Positions 1 through 6,223 of a DNA stretch of 10,607 bases are shown piece by piece. The stretch lies in NCBI GenBank assembly GCA_007127425.1, contig SKZJ01000148.1, forward strand, positions 1 to 10,607. The letters are read 5' to 3'. A program made the translations under genes and the position numbers. How positions within the stretch are numbered: the first letter of the stretch is position 1; every line of letters begins with the position of its first letter. The notes under the pieces are model-generated. The model did no database searches. It worked only from the letters and a program-made list of their open reading frames with translations, and had not been told where the DNA came from. This DNA comes from Wenzhouxiangella sp. (GTDB taxonomy: Bacteria; Pseudomonadota; Gammaproteobacteria; Xanthomonadales; Wenzhouxiangellaceae).

Positions 1-105
1 AGCGCCGTCGAACTGGTCCTGAGTCGGCGCGGCCAGCTGTTGAACGATCCGATCGGCGCCCGCCTGCTTGAACGCATCCGCCTGCCGGTGTGCATTTCGC
101 CGTAG
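1..105 (+). CDS. C-terminal end of an unidentified protein (partial)
   Basis: Frame 1 is open from the left edge to a TAG at 103-105, giving 34 visible residues that end in LPVCISP. Nearly every codon ends in C or G, as in the confirmed genes of the window, which is the main reason to believe it is coding. The visible tail is rich in Leu and Arg with no motif I can assign, and it is too short for a family call. It converges on lysAC with a 77-bp gap. The start and most of the protein lie outside the window. Confidence 0.6.
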   Translation, partial: SAVELVLSRRGQLLNDPIGARLLERIRLPVCISP

Positions 106-115
106 CCCAGGTTTC

Positions 116-132
116 GGGGGGGTGGGGGCGGG
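116..132 (+). other. G-run, potential G-quadruplex
   Basis: The gap between the partial gene and the lysAC stop contains G7-T-G5-C-G3 on the + strand. Four runs of at least three G can be picked with loops of 1 to 3 nt, so a parallel quadruplex is possible in single-stranded + DNA or in read-through RNA of the left gene. The lysAC transcript would carry the C-rich complement. The rest of 106-182 shows no gene and no hairpin followed by a T-run. A function is inference only. Confidence 0.35.
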
Positions 133-182
133 TGCCGAGTGGCCTTGCCCGTTGCCCTCCAAATCGATACCGAGGGTTGCGG

Positions 183-2780
183 TCAGTCGATCACCAGTTC
201 CGTGGCTGGGGCGCGCAGGTTGTAGTTCGAGGCCATGGCCGCACCGTAAGCGCCGGTGTTGGCTATCAGCATGACATCGCCTTCGCGGCATTCGGGCAGC
301 AGTCGGTCAAGGCCGAGGATGTCGCCGGTCTCGCAGATCGGGCCGACCACGTTGTAGACCTGGTCGCCGGTCTCGTCGATTCGGGTCAGGTTGACGATCT
401 CGTGCCAGGCGCCATAAAGCGCCGGGCGGATCAGCGAGTTCATGCCGGTGGCCACGCCGATGTAGCGGACCTCGCCCTTGCCCTTGGTCTGGGTCACCCG
501 GGCCAGCAGTACGCCGGCCTCGGAGACCACGTAGCGGCCCGGTTCGATCCAGATCTCGACCGGCTGGCTGAGTTGCTGCCTGAGCCGGGCCAGGCCACCG
601 TCCAGGGCGGTGATATCCAGCGGCTGGCCGTCGGACCGATCGGGCACACCCAGGCCGCCACCGAGGTTGATGACTTCGACCTCGCCGAGCTGGCGCGCCG
701 CTTCGCCCAGCGTCTCCAGGCTTCGATGCCAGTTGTCGGCGTGCAGGATGCCCGAGCCGGTGTGGGCATGCAGGCCGACGATGCGGATGTCGTGGGCGTC
801 GGCCAGGCGCTGCACGCGATCGAGTTCTGACAGGGGAATGCCGAACTTGGAGTGCGAGCCGGCCGTGCGAACCAGCTTGTGGTGGCCGAGGCCGGAGCCG
901 GGGTCGAGGCGCAGGAACAGTTCGCGCCCGGCAAAGTCGCTGCCCCACTGCTCGAGGATGTGCAGGTTGTCGATGGTCAATCGCATGCCCAGCTCGAGTG
1001 CCCGGCGGTACTCGCTGCGGGGAATGAAATTGGGCGTGAGCAGCATGGCCGACGGATCGAGCCCGTCGACGCTGTCCAGGGCATGTTCGGCTTCGGCCGT
1101 CGACACGCATTCGATGCCCAGGCCGGCCTCGACGACCGTACGCAGAATGTCGGGATGCGAGTTGGCCTTCATGGAATAGAGCACACGGTCGACCGACTGC
1201 ATGGATTTCAGGCGCGCGCAGGCGGAACGGACGCAGGCGAGCGAGTAGACGTAGGCGCTGTCGTGATCGGTGAGACGCTCGAGCAGTTGCTCGCGCTGCT
1301 CCTTCCACCACGGTGGTGTGGGTCGGGTTTCCGCATCGCGGCGAAACAGTTGCTCCCAGGTCGGCCCGAACACCGAATCGCCGCCCACACCGCCGGGAAT
1401 GACCTGCTGGTGCAGCTGCTGGACCAGGCGGTCGGCATGTCGGGCATCCACCACGAAGGTCAGGTTGAGATCGTTGGCGGCCTGGCTGACCTGGTAGATG
1501 CGGCGCTGCTCGAACACTTCCAGCGCAGGACCCAGGCGGTGCAGGATGGTGCGGATGCCCAGGCCCACCAGGCTGACGGTGGCGCAATCGGGCAGAATAT
1601 CGACCTTGCATAGCCGTGACAGACGGCGTTCGAGTTCACTCAGGGTGCGGGCATCGGTGACGTTGGCGCCCGGATCCAGCGTCAGTGTCACGTTGGATTC
1701 GGAAGTCGAGACCTGGTCGACCGACAGGCCCATGTCGCGAAACACCGCGAAGGCATCGGCCAGGAAACCGACCTGCTGCCACATGCCGATGTCTTCAAGC
1801 GAGATCAGCGTGATGCCCTTGCGCTGCACGATGGCCTTGACCTGGGCGCCGTGTTCACGCGCGTCCGGGGTGATGCGTGTGCCTTCGATGTCCGGGCGCG
1901 TGGTCTGTTTCATGTGCAGCTCGATGCCGTGCTCGGCTGCCGGGATCAGCGAACGCGGATGCAGGGCACGTGCCCCCATCGCGGCCAGTTCCTGGGCCTC
2001 GCGGTAACTCACCAGTTTCAGCAGGCGCGCCGCCGGAATGTGGCGGGGGTCGGCGGTAAACAGTCCGGGTACGTCGGAAAAGATCTGCACATGGTCGGCA
2101 CCCAGCAAGGCCGCGATCAGGGTGGCGGAGGTATCCGAGCCGCCACGGCCCAGCAGCACCGTTTCACCGGCGGCATTGGCGGCGATGAAGCCGGGCATGA
2201 CCAGTACCGGCTGCATGCCGGCCAGTCGTTTCTGCACATTCGGGTCGGGAGCGGTCCTGCATTCGGCTGAAAGATACTCGGTTTTCCGACTGCGTCTGGC
2301 ATTGGCCTGGCTGACCAGGATCTCGCGGCTGTCGAAGCGTTCGGCAGGAATCCCCCGGGCCGTCAGGCTCGCGGTGGCCAGCCGACTGGAAAGCAGTTCG
2401 CCCATGCCCACGATCTGCGCATCCCGGGCCGGGTCGTCTTCGCTGCGGTCCATGTCCAGCAATTCGCCGAGCACGGCCAGTTCTTTGTCGAGGAGGTCGG
2501 CGGGCAGTCCCAGTGCCTTGAGCAGGGCCTGATGGCGCTGATGGATCTCCGTGCAGGCCTTGTCGGCCGGCTGGCGGGTTTCAGATCGGGTTTGCGCTTC
2601 AAGCAGGTCGGTAATACCCTTGAGAGCCGAAACCACGACGATCACCTGTCGTCCGTCGGCGAGGAGGGTTTGCACATGCTCGGCGATCAATGGCCAGTTG
2701 TCCGCGGCGGCGACCGAGCTGCCACCGAACTTGCAGACCGTGAATCGGCTTGTATGACTTGGGTTGTTGGACATCGTCAA
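183..2780 (-). CDS. lysAC: Bifunctional aspartate kinase / diaminopimelate decarboxylase
   Basis: This 865-residue fusion joins the first and last enzymes of the diaminopimelate route to lysine. The N-terminal half phosphorylates aspartate with ATP; the C-terminal half decarboxylates meso-diaminopimelate to lysine using PLP. Visible kinase motifs are KFGGSSV (17-23), GRGGSDTSA (211-219) and the FSDVPG loop (234-239), followed by a region at about 315-460 that fits the ACT domains which bind inhibitory lysine. The decarboxylase half starts near 500. It shows YSMKAN (535-540; K538 should be the PLP lysine), HTGSG (673-677), the glycine-rich NLGGGLG (705-711), EPGR (746-749), CETGD (816-820) and Tyr845 near the end. 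All key residues look intact, so both activities are expected in the cytoplasm. The longest frame begins at a TTG at 2780; an ATG two codons later (2774) gives 863 residues and is the likelier start. Neither has a clear Shine-Dalgarno sequence. The gene is divergent from the PP2C gene. Confidence 0.96.
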   Translation of the reverse strand: MTMSNNPSHTSRFTVCKFGGSSVAAADNWPLIAEHVQTLLADGRQVIVVVSALKGITDLLEAQTRSETRQPADKACTEIHQRHQALLKALGLPADLLDKELAVLGELLDMDRSEDDPARDAQIVGMGELLSSRLATASLTARGIPAERFDSREILVSQANARRSRKTEYLSAECRTAPDPNVQKRLAGMQPVLVMPGFIAANAAGETVLLGRGGSDTSATLIAALLGADHVQIFSDVPGLFTADPRHIPAARLLKLVSYREAQELAAMGARALHPRSLIPAAEHGIELHMKQTTRPDIEGTRITPDAREHGAQVKAIVQRKGITLISLEDIGMWQQVGFLADAFAVFRDMGLSVDQVSTSESNVTLTLDPGANVTDARTLSELERRLSRLCKVDILPDCATVSLVGLGIRTILHRLGPALEVFEQRRIYQVSQAANDLNLTFVVDARHADRLVQQLHQQVIPGGVGGDSVFGPTWEQLFRRDAETRPTPPWWKEQREQLLERLTDHDSAYVYSLACVRSACARLKSMQSVDRVLYSMKANSHPDILRTVVEAGLGIECVSTAEAEHALDSVDGLDPSAMLLTPNFIPRSEYRRALELGMRLTIDNLHILEQWGSDFAGRELFLRLDPGSGLGHHKLVRTAGSHSKFGIPLSELDRVQRLADAHDIRIVGLHAHTGSGILHADNWHRSLETLGEAARQLGEVEVINLGGGLGVPDRSDGQPLDITALDGGLARLRQQLSQPVEIWIEPGRYVVSEAGVLLARVTQTKGKGEVRYIGVATGMNSLIRPALYGAWHEIVNLTRIDETGDQVYNVVGPICETGDILGLDRLLPECREGDVMLIANTGAYGAAMASNYNLRAPATELVID

Positions 2781-2881
2781 TTCAGTTCAATGCGCTGTCG
2801 GGATTGCCGGATCGGTTCCATGAAATCCGGCTGAGGGTGATCGAAGCGGGTTCGGGTGACACTAAAAGACGGCATTTTACG

Positions 2882-2894
2882 CTATAAGATATAG
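2882..2894 (+). promoter_or_regulatory. Putative -10 box and inverted repeat abutting the PP2C start
   Basis: TATAAG at 2883-2888 matches the sigma-70 -10 consensus at five of six positions. The same bases sit in a short inverted repeat, CTATA-AGA-TATAG (2882-2894), that touches the ATG at 2895. Seven nucleotides after the -10 box is the A of that ATG, so transcription from here would yield an mRNA with essentially no leader. A -35-like GTGACA lies at 2856-2861, but the 21-bp spacer is too long. This is an inference from position; the site could also be an operator for the divergent lysAC promoter. Confidence 0.35.
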
Positions 2895-3689
2895 ATGAGT
2901 ACTGTATCGCCAGCTATGCAGAGCGCGCGTTCGGTCGGCAAGACGGACATCGGGCGTGTTCGAGGGGAGAACCAGGACGCGATCCTGGCCGACGACCAGT
3001 TGCGCCTTTGGCTGGTGGCCGATGGTATGGGAGGACATGCCGGTGGAGCACGCGCCAGCACCATCGCCCGCGATACCATCCGCAGCCAGGTTGAAGCGGG
3101 CGCCGAACTCGGCGATGCCGTGATGGCGGCCCACTATGCCGTACGTGCCGAGCAGCAAGATCACCCGGAAGTCGGTGACATGGGAACGACGATCGTCGCC
3201 GCGCTTGAGAGGGATTCAGCTGCTTGCGAAATCTGCTGGGTGGGAGACAGCCGTGCCTATTGCTACTCACGCAAGCGCGACTCGCTCGAAATGCTGACCG
3301 ACGATCACAATGTGGCCGGCATGCTGGTGGCCTCGGGCGCCCTGAGTCCGTCGGAGGCGGCTCGCCATCCCCAGCGGCACGTGCTGACCGATTGTCTCGG
3401 TCTGGCAGGGGAAGAAGAACCGCGCCTGGGCCGACTTTTGCGACAGTGGCAGACCGATGAGATCCTGATCCTTTGTTCCGACGGTTTGAGCGGGGAACTC
3501 AGCGACGACGAGATCCGGACCGTAATGCAGGCCGATCCCGGTCTGCCAGAGATTGCCGATCGCTTGCTTGCTGGAGCCATGGCAGCCGGAGCGCATGACA
3601 ATGTCTCGCTGGTTCTGGTCACCGCGCCGGAAAAGGTGGTTCAAAGTGGTTCACGCTGGCCCTGGCCGTTTGGTCGTTCCGGTCAATGA
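2895..3689 (+). CDS. PP2C-family serine/threonine protein phosphatase
   Basis: This 264-residue protein is a complete PP2C (PPM) domain. These enzymes remove phosphate from Ser/Thr using two metal ions, usually Mn or Mg, and reverse Hanks-type kinases. Motifs in order are GRVRGENQD (20-28), VADGMGGH (41-48, with metal ligand D43), GTTIVAAL (97-104), VGDSRAY (116-122), TDDHN (135-139), CSDGL (194-198, ligand D196) and HDNVSLVLV (234-242, ligand D235). The metal-binding aspartates are all present, so it should be active. No membrane segment or signal peptide is seen, so it is probably cytoplasmic. An in-frame TAG lies immediately before the ATG, so translation cannot begin further upstream; Met8 at 2916 is the only nearby alternative. 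No Shine-Dalgarno sequence precedes either. An FHA-domain gene follows 161 bp downstream on the same strand, suggesting a shared phosphorylation circuit. No kinase gene is in the window. Confidence 0.93.
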   Translation: MSTVSPAMQSARSVGKTDIGRVRGENQDAILADDQLRLWLVADGMGGHAGGARASTIARDTIRSQVEAGAELGDAVMAAHYAVRAEQQDHPEVGDMGTTIVAALERDSAACEICWVGDSRAYCYSRKRDSLEMLTDDHNVAGMLVASGALSPSEAARHPQRHVLTDCLGLAGEEEPRLGRLLRQWQTDEILILCSDGLSGELSDDEIRTVMQADPGLPEIADRLLAGAMAAGAHDNVSLVLVTAPEKVVQSGSRWPWPFGRSGQ

Positions 3690-3811
3690 GGTCGGAGCAT
3701 TGTTAACGGATACTTGGCCGGTTTCTTTGAACGCGTGCCCGTCATTCGAGAGTCGTTTGAGGCTGCATAGGCATCCGGCTCGTGGATTCAGAATAGGCCA
3801 ATGGGTGGCTG

Positions 3812-3817
3812 TATAGT
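3812..3817 (+). promoter_or_regulatory. Putative -10 box for the FHA gene
   Basis: The 161-bp gap between the PP2C and FHA genes contains TATAGT, five of six to the -10 consensus, 33 bp before the FHA start. A weak -35 candidate, TTCAGA (3787-3792), is 19 bp upstream. No convincing terminator separates the two genes, so read-through from the PP2C gene is also possible. Nothing else is recognisable in this gap. Confidence 0.3.
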
Positions 3818-3838
3818 AAGATTCCGAAAGTCGTCGAC

Positions 3839-3842
3839 GAGG
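3839..3842 (+). promoter_or_regulatory. Ribosome binding site of the FHA gene
   Basis: GAGG at 3839-3842 is complementary to the 16S rRNA tail and lies 8 nt before the ATG at 3851. It supports that start over later in-frame codons and contrasts with the PP2C and speD starts, which have no such site. Confidence 0.55.
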
Positions 3843-3850
3843 GCAACCAG

Positions 3851-4387
3851 ATGAGCAGCAAGCAACAGGATCCGAACCGAAAACCGCGGCGTCAGAAGGA
3901 TGCCGGTCCGCAAGGCACGCAGGTCTTCAGCCGTGACGAGGTCGGCAAGTTGCTCGATGAAGCCACGCCGGAGAAGATGCAGGCGGATGGCGCGGAATTG
4001 CGTGGTGCCAGTGAATCGGTCAGTGGTCAGGCCTTCGCGTTGGCTGGAACGACCCTGGTCGTGGGACGATCGCCGGATTGTGGCATTCGCCTTGAAGAGT
4101 CGAGTGTCTCGTCGGAGCATGCACGCCTGGTTCGTGACAACGACGGTTGGCGCGTGGTCAACCTGCTGTCAACCAACGGCACTTTCGTCAACGACAAGAA
4201 GATTTCCAACGCGGCCATCACCGACGGCGATCACGTTCGCTTCGGCCGAGCGGAGTTCGTTTTTCACGACCCGGAGGGCCGCCGCCGGACGACTGCCCGC
4301 CCTGGTGGTTCCGGTGTGATGCGCTGGTTGCCCTGGGTGGCAGCTGCCGCGATCGTGGTGGTCGCGGCCATCTGGTTGCTTCGCTGA
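3851..4387 (+). CDS. FHA-domain protein with a C-terminal membrane anchor
   Basis: This 178-residue protein should bind phosphothreonine peptides. The FHA domain spans about 60-140. It has VVGRSPDC (70-77), SSEHA (87-91) and STNGTFVN (107-114), the three strips that form the phosphopeptide pocket; R73, S87 or S88, H90, T108, N109 and G110 are in place. The first 20 residues are highly charged and basic. A short TQVFSRDE segment (23-30) leads into a predicted helix. The last 22 residues hold one hydrophobic stretch (about 159-177) ending in LLR at the C-terminus. This looks like a tail anchor that would leave the FHA domain in the cytoplasm at the inner membrane. There is no signal peptide. 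The PP2C gene upstream suggests it reads a mark which that phosphatase removes. The gene ends 24 bp from the end of the convergent clp gene. The partner protein is unknown. Confidence 0.9.
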   Translation: MSSKQQDPNRKPRRQKDAGPQGTQVFSRDEVGKLLDEATPEKMQADGAELRGASESVSGQAFALAGTTLVVGRSPDCGIRLEESSVSSEHARLVRDNDGWRVVNLLSTNGTFVNDKKISNAAITDGDHVRFGRAEFVFHDPEGRRRTTARPGGSGVMRWLPWVAAAAIVVVAAIWLLR

Positions 4388-4403
4388 GCGTAGCGTTGCA
4401 AGT

Positions 4404-4425
4404 GGCCGCCGTCAGCCCGGCGGCC
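4404..4425. terminator. Hairpin between the FHA gene and clp, weak bidirectional terminator
   Basis: GGCCGCC at 4404-4410 and its exact complement GGCGGCC at 4419-4425 form a 7-bp GC-only stem with an 8-nt loop. It lies between two convergent genes, and the clp stop codon falls inside the loop. Neither strand has a clear T-run after the stem, so it is not a textbook intrinsic terminator. It could slow polymerase or protect 3' ends on both transcripts. Confidence 0.4.
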
Positions 4426-5080
4426 CCTTGAAAGTACCCAGTACGACCACGGTCTTCCCGGACGCACGGATCATGCCCTCGTCCTCGAGGTTTTTCATGA
4501 CCCGGCCAGCCATTTCCCGGGAGCAACCGACGATTCGGCTGAGTTCCTGACGGGTAATCTTGATCTGCGTGCCCTCCGGGTGCGAGATCGCGTCGGGCTC
4601 CGAGCACAGGTCGATCAGCGTCTTGGCGATGCGGCCCTGCGTATCCAGGAAAGCGAGGTGGTAGACCTTGCGCCGCGTATGGAGCAGGCGCTGGGCAAGC
4701 TTGGACCCGATCGCGGTCAGGATATCGACGGCGTATCCGCGCAGTTCGTTTTCCAGTGCCTCGCGCAGTCGGATGTAGGACACCTCGGCCACTTCGCAGC
4801 GGGTGCGGGTGCGAACCAGCGACTCGCGCTGGTTGGGCTTCATGAACAGGCCCATTTCGCCGATGAAATCGCCGGGATTGAGGTAGCTGAGAATCAACTC
4901 CCTGCCGTCGTCTCCCTCGGTCGAGACTGAAACGGATCCTTCGACCAGGTAAAGCAGGCTCTCGCCGGAGTCGCCGGGCCGCATGATGGTGGTCTTGGCC
5001 GGATATTGCTGGCGTTGGCAGATGCCCAGAAAGCGGTCCATGGCCTCCCGATCAATGGGATAGAACTGAAAGTCGCGCAT
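4412..5080 (-). CDS. clp: CRP/FNR-family global regulator, Clp/Vfr-like
   Basis: This 222-residue transcription factor aligns along its length with E. coli CRP, Pseudomonas Vfr and Xanthomonas Clp. A cNMP-binding domain covers about 20-110, with GDFIGEMGLF at 70-79. The dimer helix (about 110-135) leads into the LAFLD hinge (142-146). The DNA-binding part has TRQEL (176-180) and the recognition helix GCSREMAGR (185-193). The base-reading residues R188, E189 and R193 of CRP are kept, so it should bind TGTGA-N6-TCACA-type sites. In the nucleotide pocket, E75 and R85 match CRP Glu72 and Arg82. The phosphate-binding Ser83 is replaced by E86, and Ser128 by R136. A Glu at the first position is the hallmark of Xanthomonas Clp, which responds to c-di-GMP. 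The frame is open up to an ATG at 5158, but family length and alignment favour the ATG at 5080. The gene is divergent from speD. Confidence 0.9.
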   Translation of the reverse strand: MRDFQFYPIDREAMDRFLGICQRQQYPAKTTIMRPGDSGESLLYLVEGSVSVSTEGDDGRELILSYLNPGDFIGEMGLFMKPNQRESLVRTRTRCEVAEVSYIRLREALENELRGYAVDILTAIGSKLAQRLLHTRRKVYHLAFLDTQGRIAKTLIDLCSEPDAISHPEGTQIKITRQELSRIVGCSREMAGRVMKNLEDEGMIRASGKTVVVLGTFKGPPG

Positions 5081-5301
5081 GCTGTTCCGATTTGTTTGGT
5101 TATTGATGGAATGGTCCGGGCTCGAAAACGCACCCTTTGAGCGTGACGAGCTACTCAATTCTGCCGTGTGCGGGCGCTTTCGTCAAACGGGCAGAAAAGT
5201 GGTGGGATTGGCCGGTTTGCATCACGGGTAGAAACGACCGGGTCATTTGGTTGATAATCCGCGATTCGTTTCGCCTTTATCATCTTCCCGGTTTCCCAAT
5301 T
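5081..5301. promoter_or_regulatory. Divergent control region between clp and speD
   Basis: These 221 bp separate the clp start (minus) from the speD start (plus) and should hold both promoters. On the speD side, TATCAT at 5278-5283 matches the -10 consensus at five of six positions, and TTGATA (5251-5256) resembles a -35, but the 21-bp gap between them is too wide for a confident call. If the -10 is real, the speD leader would be only about 10 nt. I found no good full CRP-type palindrome here, and no convincing promoter on the clp side. Confidence 0.35.
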
Positions 5302-6093
5302 ATGGCTTCACGTCGCATCAAGCTCCACGGCTTCAACAACCTGACCAAGGCGCTCAGCTTCAATATCTACGACCTTTGCTACGCGACCTCGGAAAGCCAG
5401 CGGAAGGAGTATATCGCCTACATCGACGAGGCCTACAATGCCGAACGCCTGACCCAGATCCTGACCGACGTCGCCTCGATCATCGGGGCCACCATTCTCA
5501 ACGTGGCCCGGCAGGATTACGAACCGCAGGGAGCGAGCGTGACCATACTGATCGCCGAGGAGCCGGTCGAGAATGCCGAGGAGGCCGGTTTGGCCGCGCC
5601 CGGCCCCCTGCCGGAAAGCGTGGTCGGCCATCTCGACAAGAGCCACATTACCGTCCATACCTATCCCGAAAGCCACCCCCACGACGGCATCTGCACGTTC
5701 CGCGCCGATATCGACGTGGCGACCTGCGGCGTCATCTCACCACTCAAGGCGCTCAATTACCTGCTCCACAGCTTCGAGTCCGATATCGTCACCGTCGATT
5801 ACCGGGTCCGTGGGTTCACCCGCGATGTGCGCGGGCGCAAGCATTTCATCGACCACAAGATCACCTCCATCCAGGACTTCTTCAGCCGCGACACCAAGAA
5901 GGCCTACGAAATGATCGACGTCAATGTCTACCAGGAAAACCTGTTCCACACCAAGATGCGCCTGAAGGACTTCGACCTCGACAATTACCTGTTCGGCATC
6001 AATGCCGACGACCTCGACACGCGCGAGCGTGCGCGCATCGAGAAGCGGCTGCGCAAGGAAATGCAGGAATTGTTCTACGGGCGGAATATGTAA
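5302..6093 (+). CDS. speD: S-adenosylmethionine decarboxylase proenzyme
   Basis: This 263-residue protein is close to E. coli SpeD along nearly its whole length (264 residues there). It decarboxylates S-adenosylmethionine to give the aminopropyl donor for spermidine synthase. Family members are made as a proenzyme that cuts itself; the Ser at the cut becomes the pyruvoyl cofactor. The cleavage site is HLDKSH (110-115), with the cut expected between K113 and S114. Other conserved stretches are LHGFNNLTK (8-16), [15 protein letters not shown] (69-83), [11 protein letters not shown] after the cut site, [36 protein letters not shown] and the terminal FYGRNM. The start is the ATG at 5302, which matches the family N-terminus; the frame is open 55 codons further upstream, but that part has no family resemblance. 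No Shine-Dalgarno sequence precedes the ATG, so initiation may depend on a very short leader. A spermidine synthase gene is not in the window. Confidence 0.97.
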   Translation: MASRRIKLHGFNNLTKALSFNIYDLCYATSESQRKEYIAYIDEAYNAERLTQILTDVASIIGATILNVARQDYEPQGASVTILIAEEPVENAEEAGLAAPGPLPESVVGHLDKSHITVHTYPESHPHDGICTFRADIDVATCGVISPLKALNYLLHSFESDIVTVDYRVRGFTRDVRGRKHFIDHKITSIQDFFSRDTKKAYEMIDVNVYQENLFHTKMRLKDFDLDNYLFGINADDLDTRERARIEKRLRKEMQELFYGRNM

Positions 6094-6096
6094 GAG

Positions 6097-6128
6097 AAGG
6101 TGAAAGGTGAAAGGTGAAAGGTGAAAGG
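6097..6128 (+). repeat. Heptamer array A, unit AAGGTGA (4.6 copies)
   Basis: Four perfect AAGGTGA units and a four-base partial unit begin 3 bp after the speD stop. Rotated to start with GAA, the unit is GAAAGGT. It is the first of three different heptamer arrays packed into the convergent gap between speD and the ATPase gene; all three share one 7-nt register (see findings). Spurious minus-strand frames across it encode FTFHLSP-type peptides, which should not be annotated as protein. Confidence 0.97.
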
Positions 6129-6134
6129 ATTTTT

Positions 6135-6160
6135 CGGAAGACGGAAGACGGAAGACGGAA
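6135..6160 (+). repeat. Heptamer array B, unit CGGAAGA (3.7 copies)
   Basis: Three perfect CGGAAGA units and a five-base partial unit follow array A after a short T-rich spacer. Rotated, the unit is GAAGACG. The spacer together with its flanking bases keeps the heptamer register exactly. The array overlaps array C through a shared GGAA. Confidence 0.97.
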
Positions 6161-6205
6161 ACCTGAAACCTGAAACCTGAAACCTGAAACCTGAAACCTG
6201 AAACC
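6158..6205 (+). repeat. Heptamer array C, unit GAAACCT (6.9 copies)
   Basis: Six perfect GAAACCT units and a seventh with its last base changed to C. The array ends 18 bp before the stop codon of the minus-strand ATPase gene. Read on the minus strand it would encode a repeating FQVSGFR peptide because 7 nt is not a multiple of 3; this is an artefact of the repeat, not a gene. The copy number is a good candidate for strain variation. Confidence 0.97.
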
Positions 6206-6223
6206 CATTCCGCTGAATCAGTC

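Noticed and set aside
90..830. + strand open frame of 246 codons opposite lysAC
   Set aside because: It is antisense to conserved decarboxylase motifs (GGGLG, EPGR, CETGD) and looks like a shadow of that gene.
5081..5158. 26-codon N-terminal extension of the Clp-like regulator
   Set aside because: The extension is Ser/Asn-rich and unlike CRP, Vfr or Clp; the ATG at 5080 gives the family length.
5231..5272. Inverted repeat GAAACGA/TCGTTTC upstream of speD
   Set aside because: The 7-bp arms are perfect but 28 bp apart, and a match of this size is expected by chance in a region this long.
5137..5301. 55-codon N-terminal extension of SpeD
   Set aside because: The E. coli SpeD N-terminus aligns at the ATG at 5302, and the extension would run across the divergent promoter region without family resemblance.
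6097..6206. Heptamer arrays as a CRISPR array
   Set aside because: The units are 7 bp with no unique spacers, and no cas gene is present.
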